This document shows positions 41,232 to 50,329 of a stretch of 64,000 bases of DNA, in pieces. Source of the stretch: Rhopalosiphum padi (lineage: Eukaryota > Arthropoda > Insecta > Hemiptera > Aphididae); contig NC_083597.1 in the NCBI RefSeq assembly GCF_020882245.1, forward strand, positions 65,884,152-65,948,151, read 5' to 3'. The position numbers and the translations under genes are program-made. Under the pieces are notes generated by a model, which searched no databases, was not told the DNA's origin, and saw only the letters and a program-made list of their open reading frames with translations. Position 1 is the first letter of the stretch. Each line of letters opens with the position of its first letter.

Positions 41232-43518
41232 ACGTGTTGAAAGTTACCATTTCATTAAGCACAATTTATTGTAAACTTAATTCTGTGATATGTTATTAGT
41301 TATTACCATTATTTAATATTTATTTACATTGATTACATACAAATTTATGAAACAATTATTAATGTTCATAAAATGAGCTTTTTTATTATATAATTGAGTT
41401 ACTTATACTTATCTTTTGGGTATTAGGTATTTGTTTTCAATTATATTCATACATTTATGCTGTGTTAAGTGGGCCAAAGATTAAAAAATAAATAAATTGA
41501 ATTTGCAAGTACATTATTTTATCTGTTAATTATTATGACTTATTTTATATTAGGGTATGATGGGTATTAAGTTTTATACGCTAACAGAAAGTACTAATGT
41601 GCACAATTAAGCCACAGTAACATTACTCATCAATTGATAGCAAAACATCACCTGAAAAATTTTAAATTTAATGTTATTCTGCAAAAAGTTTCCTAAATTT
41701 TTTCAGTTATTATTGTTATTTAATATTAGTGTTTGAAACACTAAACTTAAACCCTCCATTTTAAAAAGAACTTTATACATAATACATTATTATCAGTTAT
41801 TTGCAAGTCCGAGTTTTTACTTTTTACCATGAAAATTCTAATATAAAATATCAAACCTACAATATGTATTTAGATATTATAATAATTATATACTTGTACA
41901 ATTTATGAAAATGTATAAATATAGGACTTGTAACTCTAAAAAATCATAAAATATGCGCTTGAAGTTAAATTTTAAAAACTGTATATTAATAATACAAACA
42001 ACCCTAAAAAATAGTTTTACAATACCACACATAATCAAAATAGGGGTAAGAACTTAAAAATAAATCTTTTTAATTTATTTATTTACAGAATTATTCCATT
42101 TAAAATAGAATAGCATTATGGATATATTTTAACATTATAAATAATTAATAAAATTTTAAAATATCAAAAAATTAAGTACTGAATTATTATATCTTGTTAA
42201 AAAAAAATTAATGTTATTTAATTAGAAATATTTGCAGAAAAAAAATTATTTTTAACAATATAACAGTAATGCCAGTGATCGCAAACATTTTTCAAATCAC
42301 TTACCAACATTTTGTTGTTAGTTAATACTGTTAATAGTTTTGAAAAAAATGAACTTGTCAGTATTTTGTTCATGTGTATAGTACAATTTTTTCTCAGGGT
42401 GATGGACAATATGGGTTTTAAAAAAGATCATAATCTTTTTATTATAAATTTCCATAGACGTGCACACCTGAGAGTTTTTAGGTAGGTACTTGGGTAAAAA
42501 GAGAATACTCACTTATTTGTAATACAGGGTGAAAAATGAAGAATAGCAGGAGAACAAAGATTAATGTTTTAAATAATTGTAATATTAATTCACATGTTTG
42601 CACCAATTGTACAATGTATCAGTTTTAACAATAATTTTATTTCTACTTAATTGTCTTATTTTTTTTTTTTTTTTTTGAAGGGGGCTGTATGAGGGTGGGT
42701 GGTCAAAAGAAATAAAACCAACACCTGAAATAAGTCTATGTAAATGATATATATTATATATTAATTTTATTTAACAATGTATCGCTGCTGTTTAGATTTA
42801 AATTAATTCTTAGGGGAAAACCTCTCATATATGTAGGTCGACAAATACATATTTATTTGTAATGACGCTCTTTTTTCTAAGTACAATATCTACTACACAT
42901 GCTTACCTGAAGGGTGGAGGAAATCATTACCAGACGTTTACAATTGATAACTTTATTTTTGAAACTATCAAAAACGTAAATCTTGCTTTTACCAAAGCTA
43001 TTAATATTTTTGTGTATAACTAGTAGACAATCGCATTCTATGATCCTTATTAAAAATGTCACCTTAATTGTATACATAAATTAATCATTGACTACTTATT
43101 TGAATTACTTATCCAAATATAAATGATAATGTAACATCAATCATTCAGACCAAAATTAAATAGAGAATGTCCAATGGTCCATATATTTAGATCAAAGTTT
43201 GTAGTAAAAATTCTTTAAGTACTATGAATACTTAATTTGTTTTAAAACTTTTAAGATGGCATAAAAATACAAACATACAATTTGCATTCAACAGAACCAA
43301 TTTAGTTTTATTACCCAAGTTAATTCACTGATATCAAACTTAAAGGTATAAACAAACAAAATAAGTTTGTAATTGTAAATGCAATAAATGTACATAATAA
43401 CTGTTTTAACAGTTATGAGCACATTTTTAATTGAAATAAGTTATACTCGTAGTCGTAACTAGATAAAAAAATAAAATACTGTAAAAAACTAATGGAATAT
43501 TTTCAGATAAAACACCAT
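41232..43518. other. Intergenic region, epimerase to RpL15
   Basis: Two convergent genes face each other across about 2.3 kb of AT-rich sequence. The epimerase 3' UTR probably ends near 41.5 kb. A MITE-like end, ATACAGGGTGAAAAATGAAG, sits near 42520. Open frames at 42218-42512 and 42877-43077 are noise. Confidence 0.5.
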
Positions 43519-43584
43519 TTTATTAACATATAATGTTGCCATATAAACGCAATACAAAAAGAGCATAATATAATAAAAATGGAT

Positions 43585-46500
43585 TTATCGTTTTCTGTGA
43601 AGTTGCAAGGTGTTCTTGCGCTTCCAACATGCCTTTCTTGATCCACCGGTTGTTTGTGAGAAACCATGTCCTTTTCCAAGACCACGGGACTTGCGACCAG
43701 CTGAAGTCTTTCCTCGCAATTCTCTGTGCTTATGCACAGCATTGCAGATCCAATTGATCTTGGCATCTCTACGGATGGCCTAAAAAGAAAGAAAAAGTTT
43801 ATTGCGTTAAATCAAACAAATATATAATTTTTCTTTATTTATAACATATCAGTGAATTAAGTTATTATTTCTAGTTAATAAGGAACTTACTGGGTGTGCG
43901 GTATCAACAGTGATGACTTCGTAGAATTTGAAAGTAGAGTCTTGTCCTACCCAGTAAGAGTTTAAGACACGGAGACCTCCACAACGACGTCCAACTCTTT
44001 CCTATAATATAGAATAAAAGTTATTATATAATATATCAAATTACATATTAGCTGTAACTAATAAAATACAATTTTTAAATAACTTATAATAAGAACACAA
44101 ATATTAATTTAATTCAGTTATGATTTAAATTAATCTTTTACTTTTCCCAATATAAAACTTATTTCAAAAGTACAATTCAGATAGCCAAGGGAACAAAATG
44201 TAGTTGTCCACATTTATTTATTATTCAGTGATTATAACACAAATTTTATCATCATCATTGCAACTTTCATATTTTACAATTAAGTTGTTAATAGTTCATA
44301 GCGATTATTTAAGTGAGTCAATTCAATAGCATTAGGTAAACCTTTATTATTCATGTTCAGGAGAATTGGTAGCCAACTATCTTTTATTGGGTAATACCTG
44401 TCTATCATCCCTTACCTTCCAAAAAATAAACCATATAAACACTTAATATGTAGAAAAGCTCTAGAGCACAAGTTATTTTCAGTAATTTTTATTTTAAACA
44501 ATTAAGTTGATAAAAAAAATCATACACGTTGGCAACCAGACCTATTTTTATGAATTAAATGCATATAATATGTAAGGTCAAACAAATATAAATATTAATC
44601 CTAAATTTCAGATAGCCAAGGGAACAAGAATGTATTTTTGTCCACATTATTATTTCAGTGATTTATAAACAAAACACAAAGTATCATCATGATTTTTTAT
44701 TTATTATGAATTAAATGCATATAATATGTAAAGTCAAACAGATATGAATATTATTACTAAATTTCAGATAGCCAAGGGAACAAGAATGTATTTTTGTCCA
44801 CATTATTATTATTTCAGTGATTTATAAACAAAACACAAAGTATCATCATGATTTTTTATTTATTACGAATTAAATGCATATAATATGTAAAGTCAAACAG
44901 ATATGAATATTATTACTAAATTTCAGATAGCCAAGGGAACAAGAATGTATTTTTGTCCACATTATTATTATTTCAGTGATTTATAAACAAAACACAAAGT
45001 ATCATCATGATTTTTTATTTATTACGAATTAAGTGCATATAATATGTAAAGTCAAACAGATATGAATATTATTACTAAATTTCAGATAGCCAAGGGAACA
45101 AGAATGTATTTTTGTCCACATTATTATTATTTCAGTGATTTATAAACAAAACACAAAGTATCATCATGATTTTTTATTTATTACGAATTAAATGCATATA
45201 ATATGTAAAGTCAAACAGATATGAATATTATTACTAAATTTCAGATAGCCAAGGGAACAAGAATGTATTTTTGTCCACATTATTATTTCAGTGATTTATA
45301 AACAAAACACTAAGTATCATCATGATAATCACCCAATCTTTGCTCTCAAAGCCATAACAATTTATAATATATTAATATCTTAAATGATATACTTAGACTA
45401 TATAACTTGCAGGGAATTGTTTTTATTATTGTTTAAAAAATAAAAATATTTATAAGGTGCATTACAGATATACTACAAGACCTCAGACATCCAAGGAAGA
45501 TAAGCCCTAAAATTACATCAGCAATACACATTATTCATCATTGGAAAAAAATGATGAAAATATATATTTAACTTTTAAATGTTGATTATCTGAAGTGCTT
45601 ATGTATCATCAAATTCTAGATCTATGTAATATTATATTATAATTTATAAGCAACATATGTTAATTTCTTAATATTTAATTTTCAGACATCCAAGGAAGAT
45701 TAACCCTTCATATTATAATCAGTAGTTATTACTGCATGTTTGTCATCATTAAACTTTTATATTGAAGGAGTATCAATCCGAAATAATGTGTCACGCTCAA
45801 TACATAGGTTCATAGATTAATTCACCAAACATTGTGAATTTAAACTTATCAGATACATAAAAATTATCCTCATCTAATGAAATAAGGAGTGGTGCATGGT
45901 ACATGATCATCATAAACAATAATTTTAAACATCAAACTTTTATCAGATATATGAAAATTATCCTCATCTAATGAAATAAGGAGTGGTGCATGGTACATGA
46001 TCATCATAAACAATAATTTTAAACATCAAACTTTTATCAGATATATGAAAATTATCCTCATCTAATGAAATAAGGAGTGGTGCATGGTACATAATCATCA
46101 TAAACAATAATTTTAAACATCAAACTTTTATCAGATATATGAAAATTATCCTCATCTAATGAAATAAGGAGTGGTGCATGGTACATAATCATCATATAAA
46201 AGTAATTTAAATGTATAAGGTGTACAATATTAATAATTTCTATCAGACATCCAAGGAAGTTAAACCCTTCATAAACTATCAGCAGTTAGTAATGTATATT
46301 TTGTCATCATTATATTTTAAAGAAAATTAGCACAACCATCAATTACTATAATAATCTATCAGAATTAAGTTAATAATATCCTCATTTATTAAATAAGGAG
46401 TGGTGCATGGTTCATAAACATCATATAAAAGTAATTTAAATGTATAAGGTATACAATATTAATAATTTCTATCAGACATCCAAGGAAGTTAAACCCTTCA

Positions 46501-47593
46501 TAAACTATCAGCAGTTAGTAGTATATATTTTGTCATCATTATATTTTAAAGAAAATTAGCACAATCATCAATTACTTTAATAAGCTATCAGAATTAAGTT
46601 AATAATATCCTCATTTATTAAATAAGGAGTGGTGCATGGTTCATAAACATCATATAGCTTGTAATTAATCAAATTTGATGTATAAAATATAAGTAAATGC
46701 ATTTAACACCAGCTTATAATTTTTAACTAACATAGGATCCTAATTATTATTCTAAAACTAGAATTTAAATAAAAAATTGTCAGGATTAAATATCAATTAT
46801 GTAAATCATCAGTGTAGGTATATTAAATTTTGAAACACATTTTGCTCACATAATAATAATTTGAAATGGCTAGCAATTCCTATACTTTCAATGAAGGAGA
46901 TTTCTTAAACTCGATTACTTCAAAGTACTCTTTGTCGGAGTACCAAAATACTAAGGAAAAATGTACGAGATGATTTACTGTAGCTTTCAAGAGAGGGGGA
47001 TGGATGGTGGTTCTCCTGACAAATACCAATCAAGAGAGCGAGATAAACCACCTGTGACTAAAATTAACACTACAGGCTTACTCAACCACTCACTGAATAT
47101 ACAGCATAATGTAATTACAAAATGAAATAGATTATAACAAATAAACATACTGATCATAAATGAAAGTATTCAAAGCATATTTTGAAATATAAGAAAGTTT
47201 ACCTCAGCAATTGATTGCAGACAGCGTTTAGGTTTCAATTCATTAACTCCATGGCTTTTGGGCTTACCATAAGTAGCACCTTTAGGTACTGGACGCTTGC
47301 GGCCACCACGCCTGATACGTACTCTAAATATGGAAAATCCTGTTCAATAAAAAAAAGGAAAAATGTATGTTATTAAAGAATGTTTAATAAATAACCTTGG
47401 GGTTAAAGGTTAATACATTACCTTGTTTAGCTTTGTACCCCAACCGTCTAGCTTTGTCGGGTCTTGTAGGACGTGGCGCGCGGTGTACGCGAGTCATCTG
47501 TCTATACTGCCAGACGCGAATACGCAATAAATAACGTAGTACATCGCTCTGCTTCTTTCGGTACACTTCTTGCACGTACTTATAACCACCCAT
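43585..47593 (-). CDS. RpL15: 60S ribosomal protein L15 (eL15)
   Basis: Structural protein of the cytosolic large ribosomal subunit. Four coding exons on the minus strand (47422-47593, 47203-47339, 43891-44001, 43585-43779) give 204 residues, the usual length for eukaryotic L15. The start MGGYKYVQEVYRKKQSDVLR, then HRAPRPTRPDKARRLGYKAK, RRGGRKRPVPKGATYGKP, RVLNSYWVGQDSTFKFYEV, SAGRKSRGLGKGH and the end NTLQLHRKR follow the family along its whole length. A non-coding first exon (about 47933-47977) has a good donor and begins in a pyrimidine-rich 5'TOP-like tract. A polyadenylation signal (minus-strand AATAAA) is at 43519-43524. Introns 2 and 4 are only about 82 and 111 bp, whereas intron 3 (44002-47202) is 3.2 kb and is packed with box C/D snoRNA genes on the same strand. 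Confidence 0.97.
44173..44260 (-). ncRNA. Box C/D snoRNA, family A copy 1 (28S guide)
   Basis: On the minus strand a C box (ATGATGA, one of two overlapping TGATGA words at 44249-44258) and a terminal D box CTGA (44177-44180) bracket about 80 nt. The guide just before the D box contains GTTCCCTTGGCT, complementary to the conserved 28S segment AGCCAAGGGAAC. It diverges more from the five downstream copies than they do from one another and lies outside their tandem array. Confidence 0.75.
44605..44694 (-). ncRNA. Box C/D snoRNA, family A copy 2 (28S guide)
   Basis: C box ATGATGA at 44684-44690, internal D' box CTGA at 44655-44658 with a degenerate C' box (ATGTGGA), and terminal D box CTGA at 44608-44611, all on the host-gene strand. 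The guide GTTCCCTTGGCT precedes the D box. By the D+5 rule the methylated base would be the first C of rRNA AGCC. AAAT/ATTT flanks can form a short terminal stem. Confidence 0.85.
44761..44853 (-). ncRNA. Box C/D snoRNA, family A copy 3 (28S guide)
   Basis: C box at 44843-44849 and D box at 44764-44767. Same guide and internal CTGA as copy 2. The body is three bases longer because of an extra ATT in the internal spacer. Confidence 0.85.
44920..45012 (-). ncRNA. Box C/D snoRNA, family A copy 4 (28S guide)
   Basis: C box at 45002-45008 and D box at 44923-44926. Essentially identical to copy 3 over the mature region. Confidence 0.85.
45079..45171 (-). ncRNA. Box C/D snoRNA, family A copy 5 (28S guide)
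   Basis: C box at 45161-45167 and D box at 45082-45085. Essentially identical to copies 3 and 4. Confidence 0.85.
45238..45327 (-). ncRNA. Box C/D snoRNA, family A copy 6 (28S guide)
   Basis: C box at 45317-45323 and D box at 45241-45244. The last unit of the array, with one substitution in the internal region (CTAAGT for CAAAGT on the plus strand). Guide intact. Confidence 0.85.
45480..45545 (-). ncRNA. Box C/D snoRNA, family B copy 1 (U14-type 18S guide)
   Basis: C box ATGATGA at 45535-45541, internal CTGA at 45518-45521 and terminal D box at 45483-45486. The guide before the D box reads CTTCCTTGGATGT, the hallmark of U14/snR128, which pairs with 18S ACATCCAAGGAAG and directs methylation of the C in ACAUC (human Cm462, yeast Cm414). 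It is the most divergent and shortest member of its family. Its internal guide differs from the other copies. Confidence 0.8.
45679..45753 (-). ncRNA. Box C/D snoRNA, family B copy 2 (U14-type 18S guide)
   Basis: C box at 45743-45749 and D box at 45682-45685. The 13-nt guide CTTCCTTGGATGT is intact, with an internal CTGA followed by a degenerate C' box (ATGAAGG). Confidence 0.83.
45846..45917 (-). ncRNA. Box C/D snoRNA, family C copy 1 (18S guide)
   Basis: C box ATGATGA at 45907-45913 and D box CTGA at 45849-45852. The 5' half carries CCATGCACCAC, complementary to the universally conserved 18S segment GTGGTGCATGG, and a C' box ATGAGGA lies in the middle. The D' box between guide and C' is degenerate. 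TTTA/TAAA flanks can pair. Confidence 0.78.
45940..46011 (-). ncRNA. Box C/D snoRNA, family C copy 2 (18S guide)
   Basis: C box at 46001-46007, D box at 45943-45946, 18S-complementary CCATGCACCAC intact. Nearly identical to copy 1. Confidence 0.78.
46034..46105 (-). ncRNA. Box C/D snoRNA, family C copy 3 (18S guide)
   Basis: C box at 46095-46101, D box at 46037-46040, guide intact. One base next to the C box differs from copy 2. Confidence 0.78.
46128..46199 (-). ncRNA. Box C/D snoRNA, family C copy 4 (18S guide)
   Basis: C box at 46189-46195, D box at 46131-46134, guide intact. The last of the 94-bp units. Confidence 0.78.
46240..46314 (-). ncRNA. Box C/D snoRNA, family B copy 3 (U14-type 18S guide)
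   Basis: C box at 46304-46310 and D box at 46243-46246. Guide ACTTCCTTGGATGT before the D box. Internal CTGA and ATGAAGG are present. About 72 nt, shorter than vertebrate or yeast U14. Confidence 0.83.
46356..46428 (-). ncRNA. Box C/D snoRNA, family C copy 5 (18S guide)
   Basis: D box at 46359-46362. The C box is ATGATGT (46418-46424), one base off consensus. The 18S guide CCATGCACCAC and C' box ATGAGGA are kept, but the region before the D box has diverged from copies 1-4, which suggests that only the D'-side guide is constrained. Confidence 0.7.
46469..46543 (-). ncRNA. Box C/D snoRNA, family B copy 4 (U14-type 18S guide)
   Basis: C box at 46533-46539 and D box at 46472-46475. Nearly identical to copy 3, the product of the 229-bp duplication. 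Confidence 0.83.
46585..46657 (-). ncRNA. Box C/D snoRNA, family C copy 6 (18S guide)
   Basis: D box at 46588-46591, C box variant ATGATGT at 46647-46653, 18S guide intact. Nearly identical to copy 5. Confidence 0.7.
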
Positions 47594-47932
47594 CTTAGGA
47601 GACCGACCTAATCCTGTAAATGAATAACATAACCTCAAAATATATACAATCATATTTTGGAAGGTAAAAACCTCCATTTAGATTTAATAATTATAAAAAT
47701 AAAAAGGATAAAAATAATTACAAAAAAACACTTAAACGAACAGTCTTAGAAGTAGTACTAAATTGAAAGTTATAAACGTGAGGTTTTGGAAACCACACGT
47801 CGTAAAAATTAACAACTAAATAAAAGTTAGATTTTGATTCTATATTGTAGAGACGACAGAGAAATTAATGTTAATTAAACGTATAATTATTAAAGACAAA
47901 TAAATTTGTTAAAAATAAAATAAATTACTTAC

Positions 47933-47985
47933 CTAAATCGAGTAACCAAAACGTGTGCCGAAAATTAGTAGAAAAGGAACAGGGT
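47933..47985 (-). promoter_or_regulatory. RpL15 5'TOP-like transcription start and non-coding exon 1
   Basis: On the minus strand TTCCTTTTCT (47970-47979) is a pyrimidine tract of the kind at which ribosomal protein transcription starts. A short exon follows and ends TTTAG/GTAAGT at 47933. A 5'TOP start would place RpL15, and with it the intronic snoRNAs, under growth-linked control. The exact start site is inferred. Confidence 0.6.
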
Positions 47986-48517
47986 CTGTCCCGTTCCACA
48001 ACAACACGAAATACGAATGAAGATTGAAGTGTGGACGCAGCAATGTTGCCAAAGTAAAAATAATATTTGTGGTTATGAAATAAATTGTGAAAATAAATTT
48101 GAATAATTATAAAAACTTATTACAATTAATTCATATTTTTCTTGATAATATATTAATTAAAAAATAATAAAATTAATTGGAAATAGACATCTTTAATTAT
48201 TGAAGCTATTTTTTTACAAAAAAAATTTATTTTGTATAACAAAAAAGGCAACGTTGCAATTTAAATATTTTGTGAGGTTATGTAAGTTTTTTTTGATAAT
48301 GATAAATCAACAAATATATTATTCATTATCATTAAAGAAATAACATTAAGATTAAAGAATATACTTAATATTGTTAATAGTCATTATTCAATATTTATTA
48401 AACTACAATCCAGTATCCACAAACGTTATTGGTTAGTATTATATATTACTTTTTGCTTATTTTACTTTATAATATTTTTAATTTTATAAAATAAAATTGA
48501 ATTTGATTTTAGCAATT
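47986..48517. promoter_or_regulatory. Shared upstream region between RpL15 and proteasome beta5
   Basis: About 530 bp separates the RpL15 start (minus) from the beta5 start codon (plus), so the two housekeeping genes are divergent. The RpL15-proximal part has GGGACAGACCCTGTTCC-like GC-rich sequence on the minus strand, and the rest is AT-rich. A possible 5' UTR acceptor (GATTTTAG/CAATT) sits just before the beta5 ATG. No shared motif was identified. Confidence 0.4.
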
Positions 48518-50019
48518 ATGGCTATGTTATCTTTGTGTGGATTATCCGATGACACTCTATTCAAAAGTAAATGCGAAGTTGAAGAAAATGAAGCATTTGA
48601 AACTTTCCGGAGTGACAATACCGTAAACCAAATGAATTTGTACTCACTTCCTGGAAACGTAAGTGTCATATCATTCTTATTTGTTCTACATGAGATTGGA
48701 ATTGACAAATATCTATTTCATTACTTTAGAATTTATCCATGTAATTAATGTGCTTGAATAATAGTACTTAAAGTTATCTATGGTACCAAGTATTGTAATT
48801 AAAAAATGTCATACTTACCTATATTATAAACTAAAATTATTTGTTTCTATAAACTCATGAAAAACTACTAAACTATTAGTTGAAAATGAAAAAATATATT
48901 GAATTGGTACTTAAGCTTTTCACTTGTAACATGATAATGCTAATTATTTTGTTGTAATTCAAAACATAATTATATTCTTCAATATGTCTAATGCCTTCAG
49001 CTAATTTATAAACATTGATAACCAAAAAAAGACTATCTAAGAAAATTATTTAAATATTTTATATTCTAATTTTTATAAAAAATAATAAAGAGTTTTTCTA
49101 ACATTATAAATTATTAATCTAATATTGTTTGTATCCCATGTATATAAAAATATGTTACCTAAATATTATTGTTTTTATATTCTAGCCTGTTGAAAACATG
49201 CGTATGATAACAGCTCGTGATACAATGGGTCGTCCAATTGAGTTAAACTTTCACCATGGTACTACAACATTAGGATTTTTATACCAAGGAGGCATAGTGT
49301 TAGCAGTTGATTCTCGTGCTACTGGAGGACAGTACATTGGTTCACAATGTATGAAAAAAATCGTTGAAATCAATGATTTTATGTTAGGTACATTAGCTGG
49401 TGGTGCAGCTGATTGTGTTTACTGGGATCGTGTTCTCTCAAAACAATGCAGACTTCACGAATTAAGAAACAAAGAACGCATTAGTGTTACAGCTGCTTCT
49501 AAAATTATGTCAAATATGATTTATTATTATAAAGGGTATGGATTATCTATTGGAATGATGTTAGCTGGATATGATAAAAATGTAAGTATCTATTTTAAAA
49601 ACTAAAAACTTGTAAAACTAATTATAACAAAAAATAATGTTTCAGGGTCCATCATTATTTTACATTGACAATGATGGTTCCAGAACACCAGGTAAAGTTT
49701 TTTCGGTAGGTTCTGGATCAATTTATGCTTTTGGTGTTCTTGATTCTGGCTATAAGTGGGATTTAACTGATGAAGAAGCTCAAAAACTTGGCCAAAGAGC
49801 TATCTTCCATGCCACTCATCGAGATGCTTACAGTGGTGGAATTGTTCGAGGTAATAAATTTAAACTTAAATTATATTTCTATTTTACTAAATTTTAATCT
49901 GTGATTTAATAATTTGAAAATAAATTCTAGTATATCACATCACTAAAGATGGATGGAAACATATAAAGAATGAAGATTGTGATGAAATATATGACAGAGT
50001 AAAGAATGAAGCTAAATAA
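48518..50019 (+). CDS. Prosbeta5: 20S proteasome subunit beta type-5 (chymotrypsin-like)
   Basis: Catalytic subunit responsible for the chymotrypsin-like activity of the 20S proteasome. Four exons (48518-48658, 49186-49581, 49646-49850, 49931-50019) join in frame to 276 residues. A 72-residue propeptide ends HHG before Thr73, the N-terminal nucleophile after self-cleavage (mature start TTTLGFLYQGG). In mature numbering Asp17, Arg19 and Lys33 are in place (LAVDSRATGGQYIGSQCMKK), and GTLAGGAADCVYWDR and SVGSGS are family signatures. The mature length of 204 fits beta5. Position 45 is Leu rather than the vertebrate Met, as I recall for insects. The chosen ATG has a good context and another Met two codons later. 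Two AATAAA signals follow near 50134 and 50145. Confidence 0.96.
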
Positions 50020-50329
50020 TTAAATATTATTTTAAGTTCTAAATGTTAATTATAAGAACATAATTTTGTATGGTTTTAAAGCATTCAAGTATAAAAAAAA
50101 ATTTATTGTTTTATAAGTATTCTAATTTTCCAAAATAAATTGTCAATAAAGAATAATAATTATAATAAAAAACAATTTTGTTTATAACATACAACTTACA
50201 CTGTACTATTATAGAATTTTTGGTTTTTTCGATATATTATCTTATACCGTTATTTTATATATAGGCTATTAAATAATTTAATTTAAACTGAATTTTGTAT
50301 GTGTATTCTCAAATATAGTTTTTATAACT

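Larger units (their letters stand above)
44552..45330 (-). repeat. Tandem array of five 159-bp units, each with a snoRNA
   Basis: Five near-identical units lie head to tail. D boxes fall at 44608, 44764, 44923, 45082 and 45241, so the period is 159 bp, with the first unit 156 bp because one ATT is missing. Each unit is a snoRNA of about 85 nt plus a spacer of about 70 nt (GAATTAAATGCATATAATATG and following). Spacer identity shows recent duplication. Confidence 0.95.
45846..46199 (-). repeat. Tandem 94-bp repeat holding four family C snoRNAs
   Basis: D boxes at 45849, 45943, 46037 and 46131 show an exact 94-bp period. Units are nearly identical across both snoRNA and spacer (AACAATAATTTTAAACATC), so the duplications are recent. 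Confidence 0.93.
46200..46657 (-). repeat. 229-bp tandem duplication of a family B + family C pair
   Basis: Two adjacent copies of a two-snoRNA module. Family B D boxes at 46243 and 46472, and family C D boxes at 46359 and 46588, are each 229 bp apart, and the linking sequence is nearly identical. The amplified unit here is a pair of different snoRNAs, unlike the single-gene arrays upstream. Confidence 0.92.

Noticed and set aside
44552..46657. CRISPR-like or simple satellite array
   Set aside because: The units are 94-229 bp, lie in the intron of an animal gene, and each has C and D boxes with an rRNA-complementary guide. There are no short repeats with unique spacers.
47384..47677. 97-codon minus-strand frame starting upstream of RpL15 Met1
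   Set aside because: The extra N-terminal residues and the tail after KQG are intron sequence. The real exon is bounded by splice sites at 47613 and 47422.
48484..48708. Minus-strand frame over proteasome beta5 exon 1
   Set aside because: Antisense shadow of a verified coding exon.
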